64,000 nucleotides of DNA from an uncultured Granulosicoccaceae bacterium (GCA_938035525.1 CALHOI010000036.1:1-64000), one strand, 5' to 3'. Shown: positions 1 through 9,300, counted from the stretch's first letter. A program made the numbers and translations. The notes: generated from the letters alone by a model not told the origin.

Positions 1-303
1 TGGTGCCGAGAAGAGGACTTGTACGCGCAATGCAATTGCTCTCACGAGCATATGCTCCCCAGCGCACAGCAAAAAGCATTGGTACTTATCTGTGGAGATG
101 GTGCCGAGAAGAGGAGGTAACGCGCAGTGCAACTGGCGCCGCGCAGCGGGTCTCACGAGATGCTCCCCAGCACACAACAAAAGAATAGAAGTTAGTCTGT
201 GGTAGTGGTGCCGAGAAGAGGACTTGTACGCGCAATGCAATTGCTCTCACGAGCATATGCTCCCCAGCGCACAGCAAAAAGCATTGGTACTTATCTGTGG
301 AGA
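1..303 (-). repeat. Tandem array of tRNA-Leu 3'-half repeats
   Basis: Three head-to-tail units lie just downstream of the tRNA-Leu gene: A1 (1-98), B (99-205) and A2 (206-303). A1 and A2 are identical over 98 bp; B is a diverged 107-bp version. Each unit, read in the tRNA sense, ends with the tRNA 3' end including CCA: 21 nt identical to the tRNA in the A units, 17 nt in B. A second block of tRNA similarity, the variable arm, lies at 43-62 in A1 and 248-267 in A2 (17 of 20 positions equal to tRNA positions 331-350). The units therefore look like decayed copies of the tRNA 3' half with about 15 nt inserted. The array continues past the window edge. The design resembles the rtT repeats after E. 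coli tyrT. Repeated attachment sites of an integrating element are an alternative. The repeats are certain, the function is unknown. Confidence 0.9.
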
Positions 304-390
304 TGGTGCCGAGAAGAGGACTTGAACCTCCACGAGCATAAGCTCACTAGCACCTGAAGCTAGCGCGTCTACCAATTCCGCCACCTCGGC
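304..390 (-). tRNA. tRNA-Leu(CAG)
   Basis: The minus strand reads a complete 87-nt class II tRNA with encoded CCA. The acceptor arm GCCGAGG pairs with CTCGGC plus wobble; the D-loop carries TTGGTAGAC; the anticodon stem CTAGC/GCTAG encloses loop TTCAGGT, giving anticodon CAG; the long variable arm is GAGCTTATGCTC; the T-loop carries GTTCAAGTC. A long variable arm and this anticodon identify leucine (codon CUG). In Pseudomonas a tRNA-Leu also lies beside rnr. The gene is followed directly by the 3'-half repeat array, and a good sigma-70 promoter sits upstream at 429-457. Confidence 0.96.
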
Positions 391-428
391 AAAGGTCGGG
401 TACTTCTGGAAATCGGGTAAGGAGGGCG

Positions 429-457
429 AATGTACCTAAGCGCGCCCAACCTGTCAA
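429..457 (-). promoter_or_regulatory. Sigma-70 promoter of tRNA-Leu
   Basis: On the minus strand a perfect -35 TTGACA (452-457) is followed by a 17-nt spacer and a -10 TACATT (429-434, four of six consensus). The bases after the -10 are GC-rich (CGCCCTCC), the kind of discriminator found at stringently controlled stable-RNA promoters. Transcription would start near 422, about 30 nt before the mature tRNA 5' end at 390. Confidence 0.75.
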
Positions 458-480
458 CGATGATCGACACCAAATAAGTT

Positions 481-493
481 AAAAGTCACTTTT
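481..493. promoter_or_regulatory. Short palindrome before rnr
   Basis: A perfect 13-bp inverted repeat, AAAAGT-C-ACTTTT, lies 36 bp before the rnr start, between the divergent tRNA-Leu and rnr promoters. It may be an operator, but the sequence alone cannot exclude chance. Confidence 0.2.
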
Positions 494-528
494 AGCGCAA
501 CGATGTCATACGCTGTAAACTGCCCCCC

Positions 529-3519
529 ATGAGTAAACCTAAACGCAAAAAGAACAAGAATCCCGTTGACCCACACCTGGCCAGAGAACAGGCCAAGTAC
601 GGGGAGCCGATTGCCAGCCGAGAACACATTCTCACGTTGTTGCGTCAGGAAAAAGCACCCATCAAATTTGACTCTCTGGCACAAAAGCTTGGTTTAACTG
701 ATGACCCGAAAGGGCTCGACGCGCTCAGTCGTCGAGTGCGGGCCATGCTGCGCGACGGTCAGCTGATCGAGAACCGTAAGCGCGGGTTTGTTCCGGTAGA
801 TGCAGACGCGCTAATTGCTGGCCGCATTACTGCCCACCCCGATGGCTTTGGTTTTCTGGTGCCAGAGAAAAACGATGGCAAGGGAGATGTTTATCTTAAC
901 GGCAAGCAAATGCGGTTGGTTCTGCATGGTGATCGCGTTGTTGTCGCCTTGAGTGGCGTTGATCGCCGGGGACGCCGCGAAGGTCGCATTGTTGATGTCA
1001 TGGAGCGGGCCAATAAATCGGTGGTAGGTCGTTTTCTGGAAGAAAAGGGTGTCATCGTGATTGCGCCGGATAACAAGCGGATTCACCAGGATGTGATGAT
1101 TCCAGAAACCGAGCGGAGCACAGCCGTGCATGGCGACATCGTGGTCGCTGAAATTGTAGAGCAGCCCGATAAGCACAACCCACCGGTGGGTAAGGTGGTC
1201 GAAGTGCTTGGTAAGCACATGGAAGCGGGTATGGAAATCGATATGTCCTTACGCAGCCACGACATACCCTTTGAATGGCCGCAAGAGGTGCTTGATCAGG
1301 CAAATGGTTTTGTCACGGCCGTTGAAGACAAAGACAAGATGGGCCGCAAGGATGTAACACGCTTACCACTAGTGACAATCGACGGGGCCGATGCTCGCGA
1401 TTTTGATGATGCCGTGTATTGCGAAAAAACATCCTCTGGCTGGCGCTTGTTGGTAGCGATTGCCGATGTTGCGCATTACGTTGGTTTGGATACACCGTTG
1501 GATAAAGAAGCAGAAAATCGCGGTACCTCCGTGTACTTTCCGGGTCGCGTGGTTCCCATGTTGCCCGAGGTCTTGTCCAATGGCTTGTGTTCGATTAATC
1601 CGGAAGTTGAAAGGCTTTGCATGTTATGTGAAATGACCTTAGACGAATCCGGTGGTATTAAGCGGGCGCGGTTTTACAATGGCGTGATGTTGTCTCACGC
1701 TCGCCTGACGTACTCTCAGGTCAACGAAATACTAACCAAGCCACAAAGCAAGTTACACGACACCTACGCCGAAGTTGTTCCGCATTTAAAATCGTTGCAT
1801 GAGCTGTACGGTGTGTTGTCGGCCAGTCGGAGTAGTCGCGGGGTAATTGAGTTTGCATCAACCGAAACACGCATATTGTTCGACGATGAAAAAAAGATCA
1901 GCGAGATAGTCCCGATTGTTCGCAACGATGCGCATAAATTAATTGAAGAGTGCATGATTCTGGCTAACGTGGCTGCCGCCGGTTTTCTGGAGCAGCATAG
2001 CGTTCCTGCCTTGTATCGTGTTCACCATGGCCCTAAATCAGACAAGCTCGAAGACTTGCGAGCCTTTTTATCGTTGCGCGGATTAACGCTGGGTGGTGGT
2101 GATCAACCAAGCGCTTTAGACTATGCGGTGCTAAGTAATCAAATAGATGATCGTGCCGATAAAAGTGTGATTTCCACCGTGATGTTGCGATCAATGCAGC
2201 AGGCCGTTTACCAACCTAAAAACGAAGGGCACTTTGGTTTGGCCTTGTCGCAGTACGCGCACTTCACATCCCCAATTAGGCGTTACCCGGATTTACTGGT
2301 TCACCGAGCCATCAAACATGTGCTCAAACGCGACAGCATCATTAACTATCGCTATTCAAAGGAACACATGAACGCGCTGGGTGAAAGCTGCTCCACCACC
2401 GAACGCCGTGCTGAAGAAGCCACTCGGGATGTGGTGAGCTGGCTTAAATGTGAATACATGCAAGACCATATTGGCAGCGAGTACCCAGGCGTCATTACCG
2501 CTGTGACCTCTTTCGGCTTATTTATTGAGTTGTCGGATATTCATGTGGAAGGCTTGCTGCACGTGACCAATTTGTCGCACGATTACTATCGTTACGAACA
2601 GGCAGCGCAAGCCATGGTCGGGGAGCGCACGGGTAAGCAGTATCGCCTTGGTGATTCCATTGATGTGCGTGTTGAGGCGGTTAATCTGGAAGATCGTAAA
2701 ATAGATTTCGCCGAGGTGGGTGTGGGTACTGGTAAATCAGGCAAGCCGAAAAAACGCAAGTCTGCGCGTGCCGGTGAAGAGCAGCAGAGTTACACAAAGC
2801 CTGCAAATGAAAAGCGTAAGCCACCTAAAAAAGAACAAAAAGCCAAACAGAAGAAGCGCAAGAAAGACGAGTGGGATAATTGGGAGAAACAACAGGGGCT
2901 GGCCGAAACCCCGGCAACTGAAAAAACCAAAGCCTCGAAAGATGAGCCGAAAAAAACCACCGCCAAAAAGAAAAGCACCAAAAAAGTATCTTCCAGTAAG
3001 GTAAGTTCTAAGGAGGCGAGTTCTAAGAAGGCCGGTTCTAAGAAGGTAAGCGCAAAGAAAGCCACTTCAAAGAAAAGCCAATCCAAAAAAGCGACTGCGA
3101 AAAAGGCTTCAGGAAAAGTTAACAAGAAGACAGCTGCAAAAAAGGCAGCAAATAAAAAGAAAGTAGCATCGAAGAAAAGCACCACGACCAAGACCACTAA
3201 AAAGGACAGCAATAAAAAAGTCACCAAGAAAGCGTCGTCAAAATTGAATGCAAAGAAAAAAGCTGCATCCAAAAAAACAGCGTCTAAAAAATCGGCGAAG
3301 AAAGTCACTGCCAAGAAGCAGGCGGCAAAAGCGGGCACCATGAAAAAGGCCGTAACGAAGAAAAGCACGGCCAAGCGCACCGCAAAAAAATCGACCGCCA
3401 GCAAGCGCACAGCCAAAAAATCAGTGGCGAAAAAAGAATCCAAAAAAACCACTACAAAGAAGCTCGCTAAAAAGAAGTCATCAGGCCGAGGCGGTAAGCG
3501 CCAAGGTGGTAAGGCATGA
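529..3519 (+). CDS. rnr: Ribonuclease R with very long lysine-rich tail
   Basis: 3'-5' exoribonuclease of the RNB family that degrades structured RNA, including rRNA fragments, and works with tmRNA quality control. Domains in order: N-terminal winged helix (about residues 25-90), cold-shock domains (about 90-250), the RNB catalytic domain, and an S1 domain (about 645-730). The catalytic aspartates are visible as D285, D291, D293 and D294 in [11 protein letters not shown]. Residues from about 736 to 996 form a low-complexity tail of Lys, Ala, Ser and Thr, much longer than the lysine-rich end of E. coli RNase R (813 aa in total). No Shine-Dalgarno is seen; the ATG follows a run of six C. First gene of the rnr-rlmB pair; the 51-bp gap to rlmB suggests an operon. 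Confidence 0.97.
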   Translation: MSKPKRKKNKNPVDPHLAREQAKYGEPIASREHILTLLRQEKAPIKFDSLAQKLGLTDDPKGLDALSRRVRAMLRDGQLIENRKRGFVPVDADALIAGRITAHPDGFGFLVPEKNDGKGDVYLNGKQMRLVLHGDRVVVALSGVDRRGRREGRIVDVMERANKSVVGRFLEEKGVIVIAPDNKRIHQDVMIPETERSTAVHGDIVVAEIVEQPDKHNPPVGKVVEVLGKHMEAGMEIDMSLRSHDIPFEWPQEVLDQANGFVTAVEDKDKMGRKDVTRLPLVTIDGADARDFDDAVYCEKTSSGWRLLVAIADVAHYVGLDTPLDKEAENRGTSVYFPGRVVPMLPEVLSNGLCSINPEVERLCMLCEMTLDESGGIKRARFYNGVMLSHARLTYSQVNEILTKPQSKLHDTYAEVVPHLKSLHELYGVLSASRSSRGVIEFASTETRILFDDEKKISEIVPIVRNDAHKLIEECMILANVAAAGFLEQHSVPALYRVHHGPKSDKLEDLRAFLSLRGLTLGGGDQPSALDYAVLSNQIDDRADKSVISTVMLRSMQQAVYQPKNEGHFGLALSQYAHFTSPIRRYPDLLVHRAIKHVLKRDSIINYRYSKEHMNALGESCSTTERRAEEATRDVVSWLKCEYMQDHIGSEYPGVITAVTSFGLFIELSDIHVEGLLHVTNLSHDYYRYEQAAQAMVGERTGKQYRLGDSIDVRVEAVNLEDRKIDFAEVGVGTGKSGKPKKRKSARAGEEQQSYTKPANEKRKPPKKEQKAKQKKRKKDEWDNWEKQQGLAETPATEKTKASKDEPKKTTAKKKSTKKVSSSKVSSKEASSKKAGSKKVSAKKATSKKSQSKKATAKKASGKVNKKTAAKKAANKKKVASKKSTTTKTTKKDSNKKVTKKASSKLNAKKKAASKKTASKKSAKKVTAKKQAAKAGTMKKAVTKKSTAKRTAKKSTASKRTAKKSVAKKESKKTTTKKLAKKKSSGRGGKRQGGKA

Positions 3520-3569
3520 GCAAGCCACAACTGACCTTGCCATTGCCACGCGAACACTGACAAAACCTG

Positions 3570-4310
3570 ATGTCGCAGATTTCCTATGTTGGCGGTATGC
3601 ATGCGGTAAAAGCTTTGTTGAAAGCTAATGCTGCTGATACGCGTTCGTTAATGATTCAAAAAGGTCGGCGCGATTCACGGGTTCGCTCGATAGTTTCATT
3701 GGCACAAAAAGCCGGCATTGTGGTTCACGAGGTGTCTAAACACGAGCTGGACCAATACGCCGGTGCCATTGAACATCAAGGGGTGCTGGCTGAATTTGTG
3801 GGTGAGCCGGTGGGCAATGAGCAGGGATTATTTGAGCTTCTGGACTCGGCCTCGCAGCCGGTGCTGGTGCTGGTATTGGACGGGCTGCAAGACCCTCACA
3901 ATTTTGGTGCGTGTTTGCGCAGCTCGGATGCCACAGGGGTTGATGCGGTGGTGGTGCCGACTGATAACAGTGTGGGGATAACGCCGGTGGTACGCAAAGT
4001 TGCCTCTGGTGCCGCCGAAACCATGCCGGTTTTTCAGGTAACCAACCTGCAGCGGGCTTTAAAAAAGCTCAAAGCGGCCGGAGTCTGGGTTTACGGTGCT
4101 GCCGGTGAGGCAGATACGCCTATCTATGATCTTGATTTAACAGGCTCTGTGGCCCTGGTTATGGGGTCTGAGGGTGCTGGGCTGAGGCGCTTGACAAAAG
4201 AGGCCTGCGACGGCTTGTTCAACCTCCCAATGCAGGGCAGTGTCTCCAGTTTGAACGTCTCGGTGGCCACTGGCGTCAGTCTTTTTGAGGTTTGTCGCCA
4301 GCGGCGCTGA
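3570..4310 (+). CDS. rlmB: 23S rRNA (guanosine-2251-2'-O)-methyltransferase
   Basis: SpoU/TrmH-class SPOUT methyltransferase that 2'-O-methylates G2251 in the peptidyl-transferase P-loop of 23S rRNA using S-adenosylmethionine. Residues 1-75 form the substrate-binding N-domain. The three SPOUT motifs are visible: N111-R117 (NFGACLR), 198-206 (MGSEGAGLR) and 220-235, ending in SLNVSVA, which makes the trefoil knot. The length of 246 aa is normal. The gene follows rnr at 51 bp, the usual gammaproteobacterial pairing of RNA degradation and rRNA modification. Confidence 0.96.
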   Translation: MSQISYVGGMHAVKALLKANAADTRSLMIQKGRRDSRVRSIVSLAQKAGIVVHEVSKHELDQYAGAIEHQGVLAEFVGEPVGNEQGLFELLDSASQPVLVLVLDGLQDPHNFGACLRSSDATGVDAVVVPTDNSVGITPVVRKVASGAAETMPVFQVTNLQRALKKLKAAGVWVYGAAGEADTPIYDLDLTGSVALVMGSEGAGLRRLTKEACDGLFNLPMQGSVSSLNVSVATGVSLFEVCRQRR

Positions 4311-4337
4311 GATTGGGTGAATAGCGAAGCAGATTCG

Positions 4338-4366
4338 TTGTCACCGGCGCACTTTTGGGTTAAAAT
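4338..4366 (+). promoter_or_regulatory. Sigma-70 promoter of the rpsF operon
   Basis: -35 TTGTCA (4338-4343), an exact 17-nt spacer, and -10 TAAAAT (4361-4366); each hexamer is five of six to consensus. The expected start is near 4373, leaving a leader of about 84 nt before rpsF, in which autoregulation by the S6-S18 complex is known in other bacteria. I did not identify the binding structure here. Confidence 0.65.
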
Positions 4367-4456
4367 TGTCCGGCTAAGCAGTACGGCAATATTGCCATTC
4401 TCCTTGTTCCGGCTTGCACACACGAGCAAACCGGACAAAACCCATAGGGAGCAGAA

Positions 4457-4906
4457 ATGCGACATTACGAAATCGTGTTCCTCGTCCATCCGGATCAGAG
4501 CGAACAAGTGCCCGCCATGGTAGAACGCTATCGCGGCATCATCGAAGCAGAAGAGGGCGTAGTACACCGCCAGGAAGATTGGGGTCGTCGCCAGTTGGCC
4601 TACCCGATCAATAAAGTCTACAAAGCGCACTACACCCTGCTTAATATCGAGTGCAACCAAACTGCACTTGACGAACTAACCAGTGCGTTCAAATTTAACG
4701 ACGCCGTTATCCGCCACATGGTGCTTTCCACCAGCGGGCCTGTCACTGCCGCGTCACCTCTGATCAAGAAAGAAGAAACCCGTGGTGATGAAGAGCGTCG
4801 TGCACGCAGTGCCGACAGCGAGTCTTTTTCGGCTGACGATGATTCTGCTAGCGAGTCGGCTGATGTCGATGACGCGCCTGAAGAATCAGCAGCGCCAGCC
4901 ACTTAA
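4457..4906 (+). CDS. rpsF: 30S ribosomal protein bS6
   Basis: Component of the 30S platform that binds 16S rRNA as a heterodimer with bS18. The N-terminus [14 protein letters not shown] and the motif [11 protein letters not shown] are classic S6. The globular domain ends near residue 95. Residues about 105-149 form an acidic, Ser/Asp/Glu-rich tail, longer than in E. coli, where the C-terminal glutamates are extended by RimK; whether this tail is modified is unknown. The start is well supported by AGGGAG at 4446-4451. First gene of rpsF-rpsR-DUF2232-rplI. Confidence 0.97.
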   Translation: MRHYEIVFLVHPDQSEQVPAMVERYRGIIEAEEGVVHRQEDWGRRQLAYPINKVYKAHYTLLNIECNQTALDELTSAFKFNDAVIRHMVLSTSGPVTAASPLIKKEETRGDEERRARSADSESFSADDDSASESADVDDAPEESAAPAT

Positions 4907-4923
4907 CGCATTGGAGTTTAATT

Positions 4924-5148
4924 ATGTCTCGTTATTTTCGTCGTCGTAAGTATTGCCGTTTTACCGCTGAAGGTATCACCGAAATAGATTACAAAGACCT
5001 TGAACTGCTCAAAGGCTTTGTTACCGAAACTGGCAAAATTGTACCGAGCCGCATAACCGGTACAAAAGCGCGTTATCAGCGCCAGTTATCGACTGCTATC
5101 AAGCGTGCGCGCTACATTGCTTTGTTGCCTTACACTGATCAGCACTAG
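4924..5148 (+). CDS. rpsR: 30S ribosomal protein bS18
   Basis: Small basic 30S platform protein, the partner of bS6. The 74 aa are typical; the sequence opens [13 protein letters not shown] and contains [18 protein letters not shown], the conserved S18 core. GGAG stands eight bases before the ATG. It lies 17 bp after rpsF and is surely co-transcribed with it. The single Cys near the N-terminus is the common arrangement in this family rather than a zinc-binding variant. Confidence 0.97.
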   Translation: MSRYFRRRKYCRFTAEGITEIDYKDLELLKGFVTETGKIVPSRITGTKARYQRQLSTAIKRARYIALLPYTDQH

Positions 5149-5235
5149 GAGTCAAAACGTTAGCTCAGGCTGCGTCAAGAGTGATCACATAGGCAACCAT
5201 ACAGACAATCCATTTAGTAACAGAGTGCGAGTATC

Positions 5236-6153
5236 GTGTTAGGTATCGCTCAAATTACTGAACGTGGGTTAGTAGCCTCGGTGTTGGTGATTGCGGCTAT
5301 TGCGTTTCTTGGGGTGCTGGCATTTGATTTAAGTGCTTTTTTTGCACTGCTCGCATCAACAGTAACAGCAATGTTCAGTGCGGCGGCTCTGGTGTTTGTG
5401 TTACTGAGGCATCAGGAAAATGCCGCACTGACCACTGCCATGGCAGCCGGTGTTTTGGTTGTTATTGCGTCTGTGCTCGTTACGCGTTCTTACATGCCGG
5501 TGTTATTGTGCACAGGCTTTGTTTGGCTCAGCGCTTTATTGGTTGCGGCGGTGCTTCGCGCCACCGTCAGTTTGAAGCTGGCCGTTCTTTGCGTTGTCCC
5601 TGTGACAGTGGTGGCTGGCGTATTAACAACGATGTACAAGCCAGAGATAACGCACTTCTGGCAATCAGAGATGAGCAAGGCACTGTCAACGCTTAGCGCG
5701 GCAGAGCGGCAAGAGTTGAGCGACCAGAATTTTGAGCAAGTGCGCGAGTACTTTCTCATTCAAGTTGGTTCCTTGCTGGTCACCCTGACGTTTTATGCGG
5801 TGTTGGGCGCATTATTTATCGCCAGACACTGGCAGGCTCAGTTATTCAATGTAGGTGGCTTCCAGCAGGAGTTTCACACATTGCGCATGGGCAAGGAGGC
5901 AGTGCTGGTGTTTATTGCAGCGATTGTTCTGGGGCAGGTGTTTGCCAGCTCGTTTTTCCAGTCCATCGCTTTTGCATTGCTTATGGTTTTTTTTGTACAA
6001 GGCTTATCAGTGTTGCATTGCCTGACAAAGCAACGCGGTTTAAGCAAGGGTTGGTTGACCGGAACATACATCATGTTGATGTGGCCACCAACAATGGTTT
6101 TACTTAGCGTACTCGGGGTATTTGATAACTTTTTCCGGCTGCGCAATATTTGA
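5236..6153 (+). CDS. DUF2232 family multi-pass membrane protein
   Basis: A 305-aa very hydrophobic protein with about seven or eight membrane segments. It sits between rpsR and rplI, the position typical of DUF2232 proteins in Pseudomonas-like genomes. The family is related to small-molecule transporter subunits, but no substrate is established, so function is left open. A loop at about residues 140-175 (KPEITHFWQSEMSKALSTL and on) is the main soluble part. The start is GTG at 5236; no clear Shine-Dalgarno is seen. It ends 19 bp before rplI. Confidence 0.8.
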   Translation: MLGIAQITERGLVASVLVIAAIAFLGVLAFDLSAFFALLASTVTAMFSAAALVFVLLRHQENAALTTAMAAGVLVVIASVLVTRSYMPVLLCTGFVWLSALLVAAVLRATVSLKLAVLCVVPVTVVAGVLTTMYKPEITHFWQSEMSKALSTLSAAERQELSDQNFEQVREYFLIQVGSLLVTLTFYAVLGALFIARHWQAQLFNVGGFQQEFHTLRMGKEAVLVFIAAIVLGQVFASSFFQSIAFALLMVFFVQGLSVLHCLTKQRGLSKGWLTGTYIMLMWPPTMVLLSVLGVFDNFFRLRNI

Positions 6154-6172
6154 ATTTGTATCGGGGATACAC

Positions 6173-6628
6173 ATGCAAGTCATACTATTAGAAAAAATCG
6201 ACAACGTGGGCGCTTTAGGCGATCTGGTTGATGTTAAATCCGGTTTTGCACGCAACTTTCTTTTGCCTCAAGGCAAAGCCGAAATGGCGACCAAAACCAA
6301 CATCGAAGCGTTTCAGGCGCGCCGAGCTGAGCTTGAAAAAATTCAAGCTGAGACGCTGGCGGCTGCACAAACACGCGCAGAAAAACTGGAAGGCCTGGTG
6401 GTTTCGATTACGTCACGCAGTGGTACCGAAGGCAAGTTGTTTGGCTCTGTAGGCACCGAAGAAATCAGGGCAGCGATTGCCGAGTCTGGCACCGAAGTAG
6501 AGAAAAAAGAAATCCGCATGCCTGATGGTCCATTGCGAAATGTTGGTGAGCACCCAATTTCTTTGCACTTACATGCCGATGTTGATGCCCAAATCACGGT
6601 CAACGTGATTGGCGAAGAAGCCGAGTAA
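6173..6628 (+). CDS. rplI: 50S ribosomal protein bL9
   Basis: Two-domain 50S protein binding 23S rRNA near the L1 stalk. MQVILLEKIDNVGALGDLV is the N-domain signature, with the GFARNFLLPQGKA rRNA-binding segment; a long connecting helix follows, and the C-domain contains SGTEGKLFGSVG. An in-frame start lies further upstream, but ATG 6173 begins the conserved protein and has GGGGA before it. The 151 aa are normal. It closes the ribosomal operon and is followed by a hairpin. Confidence 0.97.
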   Translation: MQVILLEKIDNVGALGDLVDVKSGFARNFLLPQGKAEMATKTNIEAFQARRAELEKIQAETLAAAQTRAEKLEGLVVSITSRSGTEGKLFGSVGTEEIRAAIAESGTEVEKKEIRMPDGPLRNVGEHPISLHLHADVDAQITVNVIGEEAE

Positions 6629-6688
6629 TACCTTCGTCAAACACTTACGCTTGGTTGTTTAATTTTTAAGCAACCTGTTGATTGATCA

Positions 6689-6722
6689 ACCCACGCATTA
6701 ATCAACGGTGCGTGGGTGTTTG
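6689..6722 (+). terminator. Stem-loop after rplI
   Basis: A 9-bp perfect stem, ACCCACGCA (6689-6697) with TGCGTGGGT (6709-6717), loop 11 nt, followed by a T-rich but interrupted stretch (GTTTGTG). It lies in the rplI-dnaB gap and probably ends the ribosomal-protein transcript at least in part. Confidence 0.5.
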
Positions 6723-6812
6723 TGTCGAACTTGTTTGTGTTGAACTAATGAGTTTTGGCTTTGCAGCTGTTACAGTGGTCGACCGTAAAGATCACCGTAG
6801 CGAGGCTCACTG

Positions 6813-8237
6813 ATGGCATTTACCCCCGACGACTTTGCCGTTGAGTTTGAGTCAACCGCAGAGCTTGCGCAACAACTGAGCGCGGCACGCATGCCGCCAC
6901 ATTCCATTGAGGCTGAACAAGCCGTGCTTGGTTGTTTGTTGCTCAATGCAGAAGCCTTCGACAAAATTTCAGAGACCGTTACCGAACAAGACTTCTATCA
7001 GTACAACCACCGTCTGATCTTCAGAGCCGTCAATTCGCTTGTTAGCGAAAATCTGGCACCCGATGTTGTGACCGTTGCCGGGCAGTTGCAAACCATGGGG
7101 TTACTCGAAGAAGCCAACGGTATTCACTACATTGGTGCCATCGCTCAGGAAACGCCCAGTGTTGCCAATATAAAAGCCTATGCAGATATCGTTCGTGAGC
7201 GCTCAGTTTTACGTCAGTTAATTGGGGTTGCCAACGAAATTGCAGACAGCGCGTTTGATAATGAGGGTCGCAGTACCAAAGACTTGCTTGATCAGGCCGA
7301 ATCAAAAGTGTTTGCCATTGCTGATCAAACCAGTCGCAGTGGTGGTGGTGGTTTTACCAACATCAAAGCTGTGTTGTCGACAGCCATCGAACGCATTAAT
7401 ACACTGTACGAATCTGACGCACTAATCACGGGTTTATCAACCGGCTTTGACGAGCTTGATGAAAAAACCAGTGGCTTACAAAAATCTGACCTTATTATTG
7501 TTGCGGGTCGACCTTCGATGGGCAAGACCACGTTCGCAATGAACCTGGCTGAGCATGCTGCGTTGACCGCCGATGCACCTGTGGCGGTTTTCAGTATGGA
7601 AATGCCCGCGGAGCAACTGGGCATGAGGTTAATTTCCTCGCTGGGCCGAGTCGAATTACAAAAACTGCGTACAGGCAATTTGGCAGAACAGGATTGGCCA
7701 AGAGTCACATCAGCCATTACATTGCTCAATCAAAAGCGCAATTTATTTATCGATGACACACCGGCGCTAACACCGGTCGAATTGCGAGCTCGATGCCGAA
7801 GGCTGGCACGCGAACATGGTATTAGCATGATAGTCATTGATTACCTGCAACTCATGCAAGTCTCAGGTGGTGGAGAGAACCGCGCAACCGAAATCTCCGA
7901 AATTTCACGCTCGCTTAAAGCGTTAGCCAAAGAGCTGAATGTGCCGGTTATCGCTTTATCGCAGCTCAATCGAAGTTTGGAGCAACGACCCGATAAACGC
8001 CCGGTTATGTCGGACCTGCGTGAATCAGGCGCAATAGAGCAAGACGCCGATGTCATTATCTTCATTTACCGTGACGAGGTCTATAACCCCGAAGACGAGC
8101 AGAGCAAAGGCAAGGCGGAAATTCTGATTCGAAAACAACGTAATGGACCTATCGGTTCCGTGGTCTTAACCTTTCTAGGCAAATACACCCGATTCGAAAA
8201 TTACTCGCCAGAGGTTTATTCGGGGGAGTTCAGTTAG
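6813..8237 (+). CDS. dnaB: Replicative DNA helicase DnaB
   Basis: Hexameric 5'-3' helicase that unwinds DNA at the fork, loaded by DnaC- or DciA-type loaders and contacting primase. The N-terminal helical domain spans about residues 28-130 (IEAEQAVLGCLLL), then a linker, then the RecA-like domain from about 200. Walker A is GRPSMGKT at 232-239; Walker B lies in MIVIDYLQLM; LSQLNRSLEQRPDKRP and SDLRESGAIEQDADVI are DnaB motifs. At 474 aa it is full length and has no intein. The alr gene follows after a single base, so the two are co-transcribed. Confidence 0.98.
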   Translation: MAFTPDDFAVEFESTAELAQQLSAARMPPHSIEAEQAVLGCLLLNAEAFDKISETVTEQDFYQYNHRLIFRAVNSLVSENLAPDVVTVAGQLQTMGLLEEANGIHYIGAIAQETPSVANIKAYADIVRERSVLRQLIGVANEIADSAFDNEGRSTKDLLDQAESKVFAIADQTSRSGGGGFTNIKAVLSTAIERINTLYESDALITGLSTGFDELDEKTSGLQKSDLIIVAGRPSMGKTTFAMNLAEHAALTADAPVAVFSMEMPAEQLGMRLISSLGRVELQKLRTGNLAEQDWPRVTSAITLLNQKRNLFIDDTPALTPVELRARCRRLAREHGISMIVIDYLQLMQVSGGGENRATEISEISRSLKALAKELNVPVIALSQLNRSLEQRPDKRPVMSDLRESGAIEQDADVIIFIYRDEVYNPEDEQSKGKAEILIRKQRNGPIGSVVLTFLGKYTRFENYSPEVYSGEFS

Positions 8238-8238
8238 C

Positions 8239-9300
8239 GTGCACACCCGTGCTGTGCGTATCCGCATCGATCTTGGGGCTGTTCTACATAATTTTGCGTT
8301 AGCCAGGCAACTTGCAGGCAAGCAAAAACTCTTTGCCGTTGTTAAAGCGGATGCTTATGGTCACGGTGCCGTGCCAGTGGCCAAGGCTCTGGAAAGTACA
8401 GCTGATGGATTCGCTGTAGTAACACTCAATGAGGCGGTGCAGCTACGCGAAGCCAGTATTAGCAAACCTGTGTTGGTACTGCAGGGTGTCAGCGTGTTGT
8501 CCGACTTTGACGCTTTTGTTTCTCATCATTTGTGGCCGGTGATTCATTGTGAAGAACAGCTTGATTGGTTAATGGACTTCACGGGTTGTCAGCAATTACA
8601 ACCCTGGCTCAAAGTGGACAGTGGGATGGGTCGCCTGGGTTTTCAGGCAGGCCGTGCAAGCGCTATTTTGCAGTCACAAAAGACGCTTAATTGGTACGGT
8701 GCGTTAACGCATTTTGCTTGTGCAGATGATCCTGCATCGAACAGTACCAGTGATCAAATTGAATGCTTTCGCACAGTGTGCGGCGATAACATTGGGCAAA
8801 TGAGCATGGCCAATTCTGCCGCGATTATTTCGTCCAAGGCCTCGCAAGCCGATTGGGCACGTCCCGGCATCATGTTATACGGTTCCAACCCGGTTGACCC
8901 GCAGCAGACACAGGAGCTGCCTTTGAAAAGCGCCATGCGAGTCAGCGCACCCGTTCTTAGCGTAAAAAATCATGAGCCAGGCGATGCCATTGGTTATGCG
9001 GCCAGTTACGTGTGCCCCAAAGCCATGCAGGTGGCGCATGTGGCGGTAGGGTATGGCGACGGGTTGCCGCGTCGGCTCGATAGCACGGCCAGTGTGTCAG
9101 TAAATGGTCAGATTTGTCCCATCATAGGCCGCGTGTCAATGGATTCGATAGCCATTGATGTTGGGCGGGCGATGGTGAAAAGCGGTGACGAGGCCATTTT
9201 GTGGGGGCCGGAGCACCCGATAGAAATTTTGTCCGCTGCCGCTAGTACCATCAGTTATGAGCTGATGACGTCGATAAAAGGCCCTCGCGAGTACCTCTAG
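8239..9300 (+). CDS. alr: Alanine racemase
   Basis: PLP enzyme interconverting L- and D-alanine for peptidoglycan. The PLP lysine is in FAVVKADAYGHG near residue 36. KVDSGMGRLGF, the MLYGSNP segment, and the C-terminal GYGDGLPRRL and GRVSMDSIAIDV are conserved, the last holding the active-site tyrosine region of the second domain. The start is GTG at 8239, one base after the dnaB stop, so translation is probably coupled. The 353 aa are normal. The dnaB-alr order matches Pseudomonas and E. coli. Confidence 0.96.
   Translation: MHTRAVRIRIDLGAVLHNFALARQLAGKQKLFAVVKADAYGHGAVPVAKALESTADGFAVVTLNEAVQLREASISKPVLVLQGVSVLSDFDAFVSHHLWPVIHCEEQLDWLMDFTGCQQLQPWLKVDSGMGRLGFQAGRASAILQSQKTLNWYGALTHFACADDPASNSTSDQIECFRTVCGDNIGQMSMANSAAIISSKASQADWARPGIMLYGSNPVDPQQTQELPLKSAMRVSAPVLSVKNHEPGDAIGYAASYVCPKAMQVAHVAVGYGDGLPRRLDSTASVSVNGQICPIIGRVSMDSIAIDVGRAMVKSGDEAILWGPEHPIEILSAAASTISYELMTSIKGPREYL

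Noticed and set aside
3-277. Two small frames of about 60 codons inside the tRNA repeat array, one on each strand
   Set aside because: They cover repeated tRNA-derived DNA and have no ribosome binding site. A Tpr-like peptide as at E. coli tyrT cannot be excluded, but nothing here supports one.
811-1218. Minus-strand frame of 135 codons inside rnr
   Set aside because: A shadow of the conserved cold-shock and RNB region of rnr; codon positions follow the plus-strand gene.
2790-3602. Long minus-strand frame (270 codons) rich in Phe, Leu, Val and Ala opposite the rnr tail
   Set aside because: It is the reverse complement of AAG/AAA-rich lysine codons (CTT/TTT); such repeats give long open antisense frames by composition. 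No start signal or homology is seen.
6813-8237. Possible intein in dnaB, a common site for them
   Set aside because: The reading frame has the normal 474 residues and the Walker A region is uninterrupted.
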